Positions 23,769-31,496 of a stretch of 33,226 bases of DNA are shown here, one piece after another. The first letter of the stretch is position 1; each line of letters begins with the position of its first letter. A program made the translations under genes and the position numbers. The notes below the pieces were generated by a model. The model ran no database searches and had not been told where the DNA came from. It worked only from the letters and a program-made list of their open reading frames with translations. Source of the DNA: Alcaligenaceae bacterium UBA6179. Its GTDB lineage: Bacteria; Pseudomonadota; Gammaproteobacteria; Burkholderiales; Burkholderiaceae_B. The stretch spans positions 13,298 to 46,523 of the forward strand of contig DITR01000134.1 in the NCBI GenBank assembly GCA_002422175.1. The letters run 5' to 3'.

Positions 23769-24457
23769 GCACTTCTGAATTTGAATCAGCACTGATCGCT
23801 TTGGGTTTAACACTCAAAATATCACTCTGGGCAACCGCCATTAATTTAGTGTTAGCGGTTGGTTTAGCTTATTATTTTGCGACACGCCGCTTTGCGTTAC
23901 GTCATACGTTTGATGCGATACTGACGCTACCCATGGTGTTGCCCCCTACGGTTTTGGGGTATTACCTTTTAGTCTTAATTGGTCGAGAAGGCCCAATCGG
24001 TGAATTTTTAGAGCACTTTTTTGGTATTCGTTTGATCTTTACGTGGCAAGGTGCTGTCATCGCTGCGGCAATCACCTCTTTTCCACTGGTTTTTAAGTCG
24101 GCCCGTGCCGCGTTTGAATCAGTCAGCCCACAGTTTAGGTATGCTGCGAGTAGCCTAGGGGTTCATCATTTCTTCATATTCTTTCGTATCACGCTACCGC
24201 TTGCATGGCGCGGCATAATGGCTGGTACGCTGTTGGGTTTTGCGCGATCAATGGGCGAGTTTGGTGCCACCTTAATGGTGGCGGGTAGTATTCCTGGTCA
24301 AACACAAACCCTTTCAATCACTGTTTACGAAGCCGTACAAGCTGGGCAAGACCAATTGGCTAACTTCTTAGTCATGCTCATTTCTATTGTGGGTTTTTTA
24401 ATTTTAATCACTTCAAATTATTTGACGCCGCGCGGCGTGAAGCAGGCACATGTCTAA
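23765..24457 (+). CDS. modB: Molybdate ABC transporter, permease
   Basis: A 230-residue inner-membrane permease. Seen: about five hydrophobic helices, LTLPMVLPPTVLGYYLLVLIGREGPIG, and an EAA-like loop AASSLGVHHFFIFFRITLPLAWRGIMAGTLLGFARSMGEFGATLMVAGSIPGQTQTLS, both characteristic of ModB. ATGA overlap with modA and an 8-bp overlap with modC show one translation unit. Confidence 0.95.
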   Translation: MSTSEFESALIALGLTLKISLWATAINLVLAVGLAYYFATRRFALRHTFDAILTLPMVLPPTVLGYYLLVLIGREGPIGEFLEHFFGIRLIFTWQGAVIAAAITSFPLVFKSARAAFESVSPQFRYAASSLGVHHFFIFFRITLPLAWRGIMAGTLLGFARSMGEFGATLMVAGSIPGQTQTLSITVYEAVQAGQDQLANFLVMLISIVGFLILITSNYLTPRGVKQAHV

Positions 24458-25202
24458 CTCTAATGATCATTCGAGGGGGACGAGTGAAATAAGTTGGGTT
24501 AGAGCGCATCATAACAACTCAAACCAGCCCGCCCTGCTTTGGCAAGTCAGTCTGAAGCACACATTGGGTCAAGGCCAGGAAAAATTTAATTTAAATGTGC
24601 AATTTCACAGTGTGGCTCAGCGCATTGCGCTGATAGGTCCTTCGGGGGCAGGAAAAAGTCAAACCCTCATGATGCTTGCAGGGCTCGTTAAACCAAAAGA
24701 AGGTTTGATTTGTTTTAAAGATCAGGTTTTACAAGATAGCTCAAAAAACATTTGCCTGACCCCACAACAGCGGCGCGTATCTTATATGTTTCAAGACTAT
24801 GCGCTATTTGATCATTTGAATGTTGCACAAAACATCGGGTTCGCACTGAGTCGAGGCTTATTTAACCCCAGTAGCAAACGTATTGACGACAAAGTCATGG
24901 TTTGGTTGAATCGACTTCATATGCCTGACTCAGCTTTGAAATACCCACATCAATTATCAGGCGGTCAAAAACAACGCGTCGCGCTCGCTCGTTCACTGAT
25001 ACATCAACCCGATGCGCTATTGCTTGATGAACCCTTTACTGCACTTGACCGTGAGATACGTGGCGAACTTCGCAGCCTATTGATTGATATTCAGAGTGAG
25101 TTAAATTTACCGATGATTTTAATTACTCACGATGCCGAAGACGCACACGCTTTTGCACAAGAAACGATTCAAATTAATACTGGCAAAATTGTTGGGGAAT
25201 GA
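24450..25202 (+). CDS. modC: Molybdate ABC transporter, ATP-binding subunit (short form)
   Basis: A 250-residue ATPase. Seen: Walker A GPSGAGKSQ (a Gln in place of the usual Thr after GKS), Q-loop MFQDYALFDHL, signature LSGGQKQRV, Walker B ALLLDEPFTALD, and H-loop THD. It ends soon after the nucleotide-binding domain, about 100 residues shorter than E. coli ModC, and lacks the C-terminal molbindin (TOBE) domain. Overlaps modB by 8 bp and modE by 4 bp (ATGA). Confidence 0.93.
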   Translation: MSNSNDHSRGTSEISWVRAHHNNSNQPALLWQVSLKHTLGQGQEKFNLNVQFHSVAQRIALIGPSGAGKSQTLMMLAGLVKPKEGLICFKDQVLQDSSKNICLTPQQRRVSYMFQDYALFDHLNVAQNIGFALSRGLFNPSSKRIDDKVMVWLNRLHMPDSALKYPHQLSGGQKQRVALARSLIHQPDALLLDEPFTALDREIRGELRSLLIDIQSELNLPMILITHDAEDAHAFAQETIQINTGKIVGE

Positions 25203-26107
25203 AACCTATTATGACTCTTCCGTCAAAAGAGAAATCGAGCCTTGTCAAGACAAATGCAAATGACTCAAAACCTAAGCATTCAGATGCAAAGCCATTAAAG
25301 ACAGTTTCAACCATCATCCACTTATCCGCTTCAACTGCACTACAACAAGGTCAGATGTCGCCAGGCCGATCCAAGCAGTGGGCTTTAATCAAAGCTGTTG
25401 ACAGCACCGGCTCTATTACCCAAGCCGCTAAATCAGTCGGTATGAGCTACAAAGCCGCGTGGGACAATATTGAAAAAATGAACATGCAATCAGTACAACC
25501 GCTTTTAACTCGGTCAAAAGGCGGTAAAGGTGGAGGTTCAACACACCTGACCCCATATGGCACCAAGTTACTCAAACGCTACGAAGACCTCAACCATTAT
25601 GTAAATCGGTACCTTGATTTATTGAATCAGTACTCAACCAACCTTGAAACCGATATTGATTTAATTCACCTCTTAAATATGAAAACCAGCGCCAGCAATC
25701 AATTTTCAGGCAAAATCACACTCATTAAAACGGGTAAAGTTAATGATGAAATAACGGTTGCTATTAGCTCAAATACGAGCATAGTGGCATCTGTTAGCAG
25801 CCACAGTAGGCTAGATATGCAGTTGGCCTTGGGTGATATTGTGTTTGTACTCATACAGGCCTCAGCGATCATTTTGATTACTGACATCAAAAAAAGTCAA
25901 TTATCGGCTCGCAATCAAATGGCCGGCATCATCTCGGTTCTTAAACCAGGCGCCGTAAATGTAGAGGTGGTTATAGATTGTGGTGATGGGCAAACGTTAG
26001 TCACCATGGTGACTGATCAAAGCGTGGCAGATATGAAACTTAAAAAAGGGGTGCCTGTCGTTGCCGCCTTCAAAGCTGGCCACGTGATGCTAGGGAAATT
26101 AGCCTAG
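25199..26107 (+). CDS. modE: ModE, molybdate-responsive regulator
   Basis: A 302-residue ModE with an HTH and two molbindin repeats. Seen: a polar, Lys/Ser-rich N-terminal extension of about 40 residues, a winged HTH including GSITQAAKSVGMSYKAAWDNIEKMN, which closely parallels the E. coli ModE segment GSISQGAKDAGISYKSAWD, then two Mop-type repeats: TSASNQFSGKITLIKTGKVNDEI (about 162-225) and LSARNQMAGIISVLKPGAVNVEV (about 232-300). Each carries the SARNQ-like oxyanion-binding motif; in the first it is SASNQ. It probably represses its own operon through the box at 22959-22992 when molybdate is bound. As the last gene, it is autoregulated. Confidence 0.94.
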   Translation: MKPIMTLPSKEKSSLVKTNANDSKPKHSDAKPLKTVSTIIHLSASTALQQGQMSPGRSKQWALIKAVDSTGSITQAAKSVGMSYKAAWDNIEKMNMQSVQPLLTRSKGGKGGGSTHLTPYGTKLLKRYEDLNHYVNRYLDLLNQYSTNLETDIDLIHLLNMKTSASNQFSGKITLIKTGKVNDEITVAISSNTSIVASVSSHSRLDMQLALGDIVFVLIQASAIILITDIKKSQLSARNQMAGIISVLKPGAVNVEVVIDCGDGQTLVTMVTDQSVADMKLKKGVPVVAAFKAGHVMLGKLA

Positions 26108-26117
26108 CAATAACCCT

Positions 26118-26154
26118 AAGCAAACTTAAATTTGTTGCTTTACACCCTCTTTTT
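26118..26154 (+). terminator. Weak terminator-like hairpin after modE
   Basis: AAGCAA (26118-26123) and TTGCTT (26135-26140) form a 6-bp stem, with T-rich sequence some bases beyond (CTCTTTTT to 26154, then an eight-T run at 26163-26170). The stem has low GC and the T-run is displaced, so efficiency would be modest. Confidence 0.3.
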
Positions 26155-26263
26155 AAGCATTGTTTTTTTTAACGCGGGTAATTCTGAGGGGGCTTTAGTC
26201 CTCGATCGCTGTAAGATACGAGCATTAAAAAAGATGTGCAAACCCTATCAAAAGGTCAACCCC

Positions 26264-27541
26264 ATGAAATCAAGCCGGATGACGCGTTACATACTTATTG
26301 CGATGGTGCTAGGTATTCTTATGGGTCATGTTGCTTATTTATGGGGGCATGATAACGGTTTTGCCAAGTCGTATGCTGAATACATCTCAATTTTTACAGA
26401 CATATTTTTGCGTATGATCAAAATGATCATCGCACCTTTGGTGTTTGCAACATTAGCGTGCGGTATCGCCAAGATGGGCGATGGCAAAGCGATTGGCCGT
26501 GTCGGTTTGAAGGCATTTGGTTGGTTTTTAATGATGTCAATTATTTCTTTATTGCTTGGTTTGGTGCTTGTGCATATCTTTCAACCTGGCAGCGGCCTTC
26601 ATATGCCCATACCCGAAGCGACTGCCGCAACAGGTCTTGCGCACGAAGGTAAAGGCCTCGTTAATTTCATTCACCATATTTTCCCGACTAGCATTTTTGA
26701 TGCCATGGCCAAAAATGAGATTTTACAAATTGTCGTTTTTGCACTCTTTTTTGGTGTAGCGGGCGCGTCCATGGGTCAAAAGGCAGAACCCTTTTTTAAA
26801 GCACTTGATATTTTGGGTCACATCATGCTCAAGATAACCACGGCCGTGATGAACTTCGCGCCTGTGGCTGTATTTGCCGCGGTGTCATCTGTTATTGCTC
26901 TTGATGGCTTGGGTGTACTGATGACTTATGGCAAATTTTTGCTTAGTTTCTATATTGCTATTTTAATTCTGTGGGGCGTCATATTTTTAGCGGGTTACTT
27001 TATGTTGGGCCGCTCTGTCATCACATTATTTAAAATGATGCGTGAACCCGCACTGCTTGCTTTCACAACCGCAAGCTCTGAAGCCGCTTACCCTAAAACG
27101 CTTGAGCAAGTTGAGCGCTTTGGGTGTAGTAACCGTATTGCATCATTTGTATTACCCATGGGCTACTCGTTTAACCTAGATGGTTCAATGATGTACTGTA
27201 CATTTGCAGCATTGTTCATTGCTCAAATTTACGGCATTGACATGACCTGGACACAACAACTGATGTTGTTGCTAATGCTTTTAATTACCTCTAAAGGTAT
27301 AGCAGGTGTGCCGCGTGCTTCGTTAGTTGTCATCGCAGCAGTCTTGCCACAGTTTGATATTCCTGAGGCAGGTATTTTGCTTATTTTAGGCGTTGATCAC
27401 TTCTTAGATATGGCACGCTCAGCCACCAACGTTTTTGGCAATGGTGTGGCTACAGCAGTCATTTCTAAAGCTGAAGGTGAGCTTAAGCGGCATGATATTG
27501 GAGAGCCGAATCGCCCGCCCGCAACCACCCCAGCAACTTAA
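26264..27541 (+). CDS. Dicarboxylate/amino acid:cation symporter (DAACS family)
   Basis: A 425-residue symporter from the ATG at 26264, which has AAAGG about 9 nt upstream; a longer frame from 26132 has no family sequence. Seen: about eight membrane helices and two hairpins, FTTASSEAAYPKTLEQVERFG (HP1, TASSE in place of SSSE), MGYSFNLDGSMMYCTFAALFIAQ (the NLDG motif in TM7), SKGIAGVPRASLVVIAAVL (HP2), and DHFLDMARSATNVFGNGVATAVISK (TM8, with conserved Asp and Arg for carboxylate binding). It imports C4-dicarboxylate or glutamate/aspartate with H+ or Na+. The gene stands alone, 156 bp after modE, with no clear promoter. Confidence 0.9.
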   Translation: MKSSRMTRYILIAMVLGILMGHVAYLWGHDNGFAKSYAEYISIFTDIFLRMIKMIIAPLVFATLACGIAKMGDGKAIGRVGLKAFGWFLMMSIISLLLGLVLVHIFQPGSGLHMPIPEATAATGLAHEGKGLVNFIHHIFPTSIFDAMAKNEILQIVVFALFFGVAGASMGQKAEPFFKALDILGHIMLKITTAVMNFAPVAVFAAVSSVIALDGLGVLMTYGKFLLSFYIAILILWGVIFLAGYFMLGRSVITLFKMMREPALLAFTTASSEAAYPKTLEQVERFGCSNRIASFVLPMGYSFNLDGSMMYCTFAALFIAQIYGIDMTWTQQLMLLLMLLITSKGIAGVPRASLVVIAAVLPQFDIPEAGILLILGVDHFLDMARSATNVFGNGVATAVISKAEGELKRHDIGEPNRPPATTPAT

Positions 27542-27551
27542 AAAACAAGAT

Positions 27552-27574
27552 CAAATCAAAAGCACGATTTGTTT
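27552..27574 (+). terminator. Weak terminator-like hairpin after the symporter gene
   Basis: CAAATC (27552-27557) and GATTTG (27566-27571) pair perfectly over 6 bp with an 8-nt loop, followed by only three T. AT-rich and weak; partial termination at best. Confidence 0.3.
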
Positions 27575-27596
27575 ATCATGTAAAGTTATTTAGAGA

Positions 27597-27624
27597 TTGA
27601 ATAAATATTGGTTAAAGTTATAAA
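27597..27624 (+). promoter_or_regulatory. Candidate metY promoter
   Basis: TTGAAT (27597-27602) and TATAAA (27619-27624) are separated by 16 bp, matching sigma-70 -35 and -10 at four and five of six positions. It is about 50 bp upstream of the metY start. The leader would be too short for a SAM riboswitch, and none is seen. Confidence 0.45.
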
Positions 27625-27675
27625 AACTTAACCTGTAATATTAATCAGAAACACGACAACACTGGAATTTCCCCC

Positions 27676-28959
27676 ATGAAAATTGAAACACTCGCTGTTC
27701 ACGCGGGCTACTCGCCCGACCCCACCACTAAATCGGTGGCTACCCCCATTTACCAAACGGTCGCCTATTCTTTTGATAGCGCACAGCATGGCGCCGACCT
27801 GTTTGACCTTAAGGTGGCAGGCAATATCTACACCCGCATTATGAACCCCACCAACGACGTGCTTGAAAAACGCGTGGCGGCTCTTGAGGGTGGTCTTGCT
27901 GCGCTGGCTGTTGCCTCGGGCATGGCAGCCATAACGTATGCCATTCAAACCATTGCCGAGGCGGGTGACAACATTGTGTCAGCCAGCACACTGTATGGTG
28001 GCACCTACAATTTATTTGCGCACACCTTTCCACAACAAGGCATTACCGTTCGATTTGCTGATTCGCGCGATCCAGCAAGTTTTGCACAACATATTGATGA
28101 GCGTACCAAGGCGATTTATTGCGAATCAGTTGGCAACCCGTTGGGTAACGTGACCGATATCGCCGCATTGGCTAAAGTGGCTCACGATCACGGTATACCG
28201 TTAATCGTTGACAACACCGTACCCAGCCCATACCTGACGCGCCCCATTGAGCATGGGGCTGACATTGTTGTGCACTCTCTCACCAAGTATTTAGGTGGGC
28301 ATGGTAACAGCGTAGGTGGTGCAATTGTTGATAGTGGAAAGTTTCCCTGGGCAGAACATAAAGCGCGTTTTAAACGCTTAAACGAACCTGATGTGAGCTA
28401 CCACGGCGTGGTTTATACAGAGGCTTTAGGTGCCGCTGCTTTTATTGGTCGCGCCCGTGTTGTCCCTTTGCGCAACACTGGTGCTGCCTTAGCCCCTATT
28501 AATGCCTTTTTAATTTTGCAAGGCATCGAGACCTTACCTTTACGCATGGATCGTATTTGTGAAAACACGCTAGCCATCGCACATTATTTGCAGTCGCATC
28601 CTAAAGTCGAATGGGTTCGTTACGCAGGTTTGCCAGATCACCCTGATCACGCCTTGGTTCAAAAACAAATGAGTGGTAAGGCTTCAGGCATTCTGTCGTT
28701 TGGCCTTAAAACTAAAGAGGCAGACCCTCGCGCGGCAGGCGCTCGTTTTCTAGATGGCTTGAAATTATTTATTCGGTTGGTCAATATTGGCGATGCCAAA
28801 TCAACAGCGACCCACCCGGCCTCAACGACGCACCGCCAACTTGACCCTGCAGAACTTGAAAAAGCAGGTGTCAGCGAAGGTATGGTGCGGTTGTCGGTTG
28901 GTATTGAACATATTAGTGATTTACAAGCTGACTTAGAACAGGCACTTGCCCAAGTATAA
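27676..28959 (+). CDS. metY: O-acetylhomoserine sulfhydrylase (MetY type)
   Basis: A 427-residue PLP enzyme of the Cys/Met metabolism family, the usual length for MetY. Seen: TLAVHAGYSPDPTTKSVATPIYQTVAYSF at the N-terminus, GNIYTRIMNPTNDVLEKRVAALEGG (tetramer/PLP motif), ESVGNPLGNVTDI, DNTVPSPYL and the PLP-lysine loop HSLTKYLGGHG with Lys204. It makes homocysteine from O-acetylhomoserine and sulfide, or methionine from methanethiol. GGAA lies ahead of the ATG. No metX gene is seen nearby. Its stop (TAA at 28957-28959) is directly followed by the next ATG. Confidence 0.93.
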   Translation: MKIETLAVHAGYSPDPTTKSVATPIYQTVAYSFDSAQHGADLFDLKVAGNIYTRIMNPTNDVLEKRVAALEGGLAALAVASGMAAITYAIQTIAEAGDNIVSASTLYGGTYNLFAHTFPQQGITVRFADSRDPASFAQHIDERTKAIYCESVGNPLGNVTDIAALAKVAHDHGIPLIVDNTVPSPYLTRPIEHGADIVVHSLTKYLGGHGNSVGGAIVDSGKFPWAEHKARFKRLNEPDVSYHGVVYTEALGAAAFIGRARVVPLRNTGAALAPINAFLILQGIETLPLRMDRICENTLAIAHYLQSHPKVEWVRYAGLPDHPDHALVQKQMSGKASGILSFGLKTKEADPRAAGARFLDGLKLFIRLVNIGDAKSTATHPASTTHRQLDPAELEKAGVSEGMVRLSVGIEHISDLQADLEQALAQV

Positions 28960-30012
28960 ATGCTTCCTTGGCGTCAACAACTTAGGCGGCTCGACCAATT
29001 ACGCCGTGACAACACACAAAGCTTATCGAATGCTTTGTTTCGTGTTTTGGGTAAGAGTCGCCATTTACTGACGCGTCAGTTATCACCAGCTGAGGTCAAA
29101 CGTATTTTGGTGGTACGAAATAACAAACGTATTGGAAACATGTATTTTATGTTGCCCTTTATACGTGAACTTAAACGCGCCTACCCCGATGCTCAAATTG
29201 ACCTCATGCTGTTAACGACCGAGCAAGGTCGAGTATTTGACCATATTGGTTTAAATCAAATTGTGGTGTCACATTTTTCTTTTGACACCGCCTTAGATTT
29301 TTTAAAATCAATTTTCAAACTGCGTCGCACTGTTTATGATTTACTCATCATGCCCCACAGCTCAGCCAGCGACACAGCAATATGTGCCTTGTTGAACGCA
29401 CGCAATAAAGTTTCGTTTTATGGGCCACGCAATCAATACGTATTTCCACAATCATTTGATTTACGTCATCACAACCCACACGCCGCGCTATCTGCTTTGG
29501 CTCTTCTCGAAGCTTTAGGTCACTCGGTTCAGGGTCACGATCACACCATGGTTTTTTCTGCAGCTGAAGAAGCGGGTGGCAAAGCAGTTGCCGACGGCCT
29601 CAAATCAAACTCACCGCTTTGTATTGCCTACTTCAGGGGTGCGCGCGGTAATAAAGTGATTGAAGACTCAACATGGCTTCGCATACGACAAGATTTTGAT
29701 GCCGCCCGCCCCCATGCCATCAAATGGGTTGAGATATTAAGCCCCGATATTCGCTCGAGCCTTATACCCGGCACCGCTACATTTGAGTCTGCTGACCTTA
29801 GGCACTTAGCTGCAGTGCTAAAACATGTTGATGCGTTTATCTGCGCAGATACGGGCCCATTGCATTTGGCAGATGCTGCCGGTGCAGCCTGCATTGGCTT
29901 ATTTACAACGACCAACATTGAGCACTACGGCTGCCTGAACGATCGAAGTATGAATATTACTGATGTTGCTAACTTTTCTGCTGATGCGGCGTTACTAAAA
30001 CTTAATTTATAA
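28960..30012 (+). CDS. Glycosyltransferase family 9 (heptosyltransferase-like)
   Basis: A 350-residue GT-B fold protein. Seen: N-terminal RILVVRNNKRIGNMYFMLPFIRELKRAYPDAQIDLM, the GT9 start motif with GN in place of the typical GD; and C-terminal FICADTGPLHLADAAGAACIGLFTTTNIEHYG, the ADP-heptose-type donor site. It probably adds a sugar to LPS core or another surface glycan. It begins immediately after the metY stop, so the genes are co-translated without obvious metabolic link. The gene ends in a 13-bp direct repeat that includes the stop codon (30005-30017 and 30022-30034). Confidence 0.85.
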   Translation: MLPWRQQLRRLDQLRRDNTQSLSNALFRVLGKSRHLLTRQLSPAEVKRILVVRNNKRIGNMYFMLPFIRELKRAYPDAQIDLMLLTTEQGRVFDHIGLNQIVVSHFSFDTALDFLKSIFKLRRTVYDLLIMPHSSASDTAICALLNARNKVSFYGPRNQYVFPQSFDLRHHNPHAALSALALLEALGHSVQGHDHTMVFSAAEEAGGKAVADGLKSNSPLCIAYFRGARGNKVIEDSTWLRIRQDFDAARPHAIKWVEILSPDIRSSLIPGTATFESADLRHLAAVLKHVDAFICADTGPLHLADAAGAACIGLFTTTNIEHYGCLNDRSMNITDVANFSADAALLKLNL

Positions 30013-30094
30013 CGTCAAATTATTTATAACGTCACGAGTGCAACTTATCTTGTATTCGATAACTTGTATTAGGTAACTTGTATTTAGCTTGTAT
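30005..30094. repeat. Two short tandem repeat sets downstream of the GT9 gene
   Basis: ATTTATAACGTCA occurs at 30005-30017 and 30022-30034 (17-bp period), the first copy spanning the GT9 stop codon. A second set has CTTGTATT at 30049, 30063 and 30077 with 14-bp period (full unit CTTGTATTnnnTAA in the first two copies), and a shorter CTTGTAT at 30088. These look like local slippage duplications. Confidence 0.75.
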
Positions 30095-30101
30095 GCACTT
30101 A

Positions 30102-30131
30102 GGTTGGCTTAGATCTGCGCTCAGCTCAACC
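30102..30131. terminator. Candidate bidirectional hairpin between convergent genes
   Basis: GGTTG-GCT (30102-30109) pairs with AGC-T-CAACC (30123-30131) with one bulged T. It lies in the 150-bp gap between the convergent GT9 and exchanger genes. No T-run follows on either side, so it may be a Rho-type stop or only an mRNA end stabiliser. Confidence 0.3.
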
Positions 30132-30162
30132 CAAGCTTGGCTTGACCTTGCAAAAGGGTTAA

Positions 30163-31245
30163 CTAAAGCGATGGCACCTTATCTTTTTTTATCATCATCA
30201 CAACAACCCCAATAATCGTGGCTGGCATCACAAAAGACAACATGACGCTTGAGTAGGTTTGCAACATATCGCTTTTTTGGGCATCTAGAACCAAATAGCA
30301 AACGTATGCGACATAATAAAAAAGAAACACAGCGCCACGCCAGCGGCCAATTTCATTTCCAACAATAAAGATAGGTATACATGCCAAAAACGTTGCGATC
30401 ATGACCCATATGTCAAAATTTAGTATGGCCTCTGGTAAAACTAAACCAGTAGAGCCTGCAGCCAACCCGCTTAAACCCACAACACCCAGTAGGTTGAATG
30501 TGGAACTGCCGATAACGTTGCCCACAGCGATATCACGCTCACCTTTAAGTGCTGCGGCGATCGATGCAGCCACCTCAGGCAAAGACGTGCCGGCTGCGAC
30601 GATTGTCAAACCAATGATTAAATCGCTGACTCCGAATGCTTTGGCAAAGGCGACTGCTGAATCAACTAACCAATCTGAACCCAACACTAAGAGACCTAGG
30701 CCCGCAATAATCAAAATGAGTTGAATATACCAACGACTGTCCCAAGCGCCTGAAGGGCTGGGTGTCAATTCTTTGTCAAATTCGTTACTGGCTGTTTCTT
30801 TGCGTGACTGCCAGACCAAAAACCCCGTATAAATAAAAAGTAAAAGTAATAGGGTGCCCGCATCAAGCATCGAAATGTTTTTATCAAGCCCCATAACCAA
30901 TAACAAAAGCCCAGCACCCATCATAATGGGTAGTTCTTGACGAATAATTTGGATATGAACAAACAACGGGGTAATCAGTGCACTGATACCTAAAATAAAC
31001 AGTAAGTTAAAAATGTTACTGCCGACAACGTTGCCTACAGCGAGATCAACTTGACCCGCTGAGACCGCGTCAACCGAGACAGCCATTTCAGGCGCACTGG
31101 TGCCAAACGCTACGATGGTTAAACCCACAACAAGAGGCGAAAGCCCCATCGACAAAGCAAATTTAGATGCCCCCTGAACCAGAGCCTGGGCACCAACAAC
31201 AAGCGCGACAATACCTAAACCAAAAAAGACGACGTTTGTAAGCAT
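30163..31245 (-). CDS. Calcium/sodium antiporter (CaCA family, YrbG-like)
   Basis: A 360-residue membrane exchanger starting at the ATG at 31245; the frame is open further upstream to 31341 but that part looks non-coding, with 32 extra polar residues. Seen: ten hydrophobic helices in two inverted halves, each with an alpha repeat: GLTIVAFGTSAPEMAVS with VGNVVGSNIFN, and GLTIVAAGTSLPEVAAS with VGNVIGSSTFN. The GTSxPE motif supplies the cation-binding Glu. It exchanges Ca2+ (or another divalent cation) for Na+ or H+ at the inner membrane. The central loop is short and acidic (KETASNEFDKELTPS). No clear Shine-Dalgarno is seen. Confidence 0.92.
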   Translation of the reverse strand: MLTNVVFFGLGIVALVVGAQALVQGASKFALSMGLSPLVVGLTIVAFGTSAPEMAVSVDAVSAGQVDLAVGNVVGSNIFNLLFILGISALITPLFVHIQIIRQELPIMMGAGLLLLVMGLDKNISMLDAGTLLLLLFIYTGFLVWQSRKETASNEFDKELTPSPSGAWDSRWYIQLILIIAGLGLLVLGSDWLVDSAVAFAKAFGVSDLIIGLTIVAAGTSLPEVAASIAAALKGERDIAVGNVIGSSTFNLLGVVGLSGLAAGSTGLVLPEAILNFDIWVMIATFLACIPIFIVGNEIGRWRGAVFLFYYVAYVCYLVLDAQKSDMLQTYSSVMLSFVMPATIIGVVVMMIKKDKVPSL

Positions 31246-31273
31246 TTTAAGTGACCAGAAGCGGTTATTTCGG

Positions 31274-31302
31274 AATGCATTGAATTTTAAAATGCATTGA
31301 AT
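31274..31302. repeat. Direct repeats upstream of the antiporter start
   Basis: AATGCATTGAAT occurs twice, at 31274-31285 and 31291-31302, a 17-bp period. Each contains the palindrome AATGCATT. They are 30-57 bp upstream of the antiporter start in the divergent region with the TRAP operon. A possible operator pair. Confidence 0.5.
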
Positions 31303-31496
31303 ATGGTGCGATGCAGTAAATTTTACATGCCAATATGTCATTGCGGGGATGTATTGGTCATAACAAATACATATGAGCTAATCGCAAACCCTAATTGAGT
31401 TTAGTTGTTTTATCTACCATCATATCAAAGTGTTTGTTTTAATAGATGTACCCTAAAATCATCTAGGGAACCCTTTACATTCCGGAGACTCTAAAT

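Noticed and set aside
26132..26263. Upstream extension of the symporter gene
   Set aside because: Non-ATG start, and the 44 extra residues do not match the family; AAAGG supports the ATG at 26264.
27542..27675. SAM riboswitch before metY
   Set aside because: The predicted leader is about 50 nt and no recognisable aptamer pattern was found.
31246..31341. Upstream extension of the Ca2+/Na+ antiporter
   Set aside because: The extra 32 residues are polar, unlike the family N-terminus, and contain the direct repeats; the ATG at 31245 fits the first helix.
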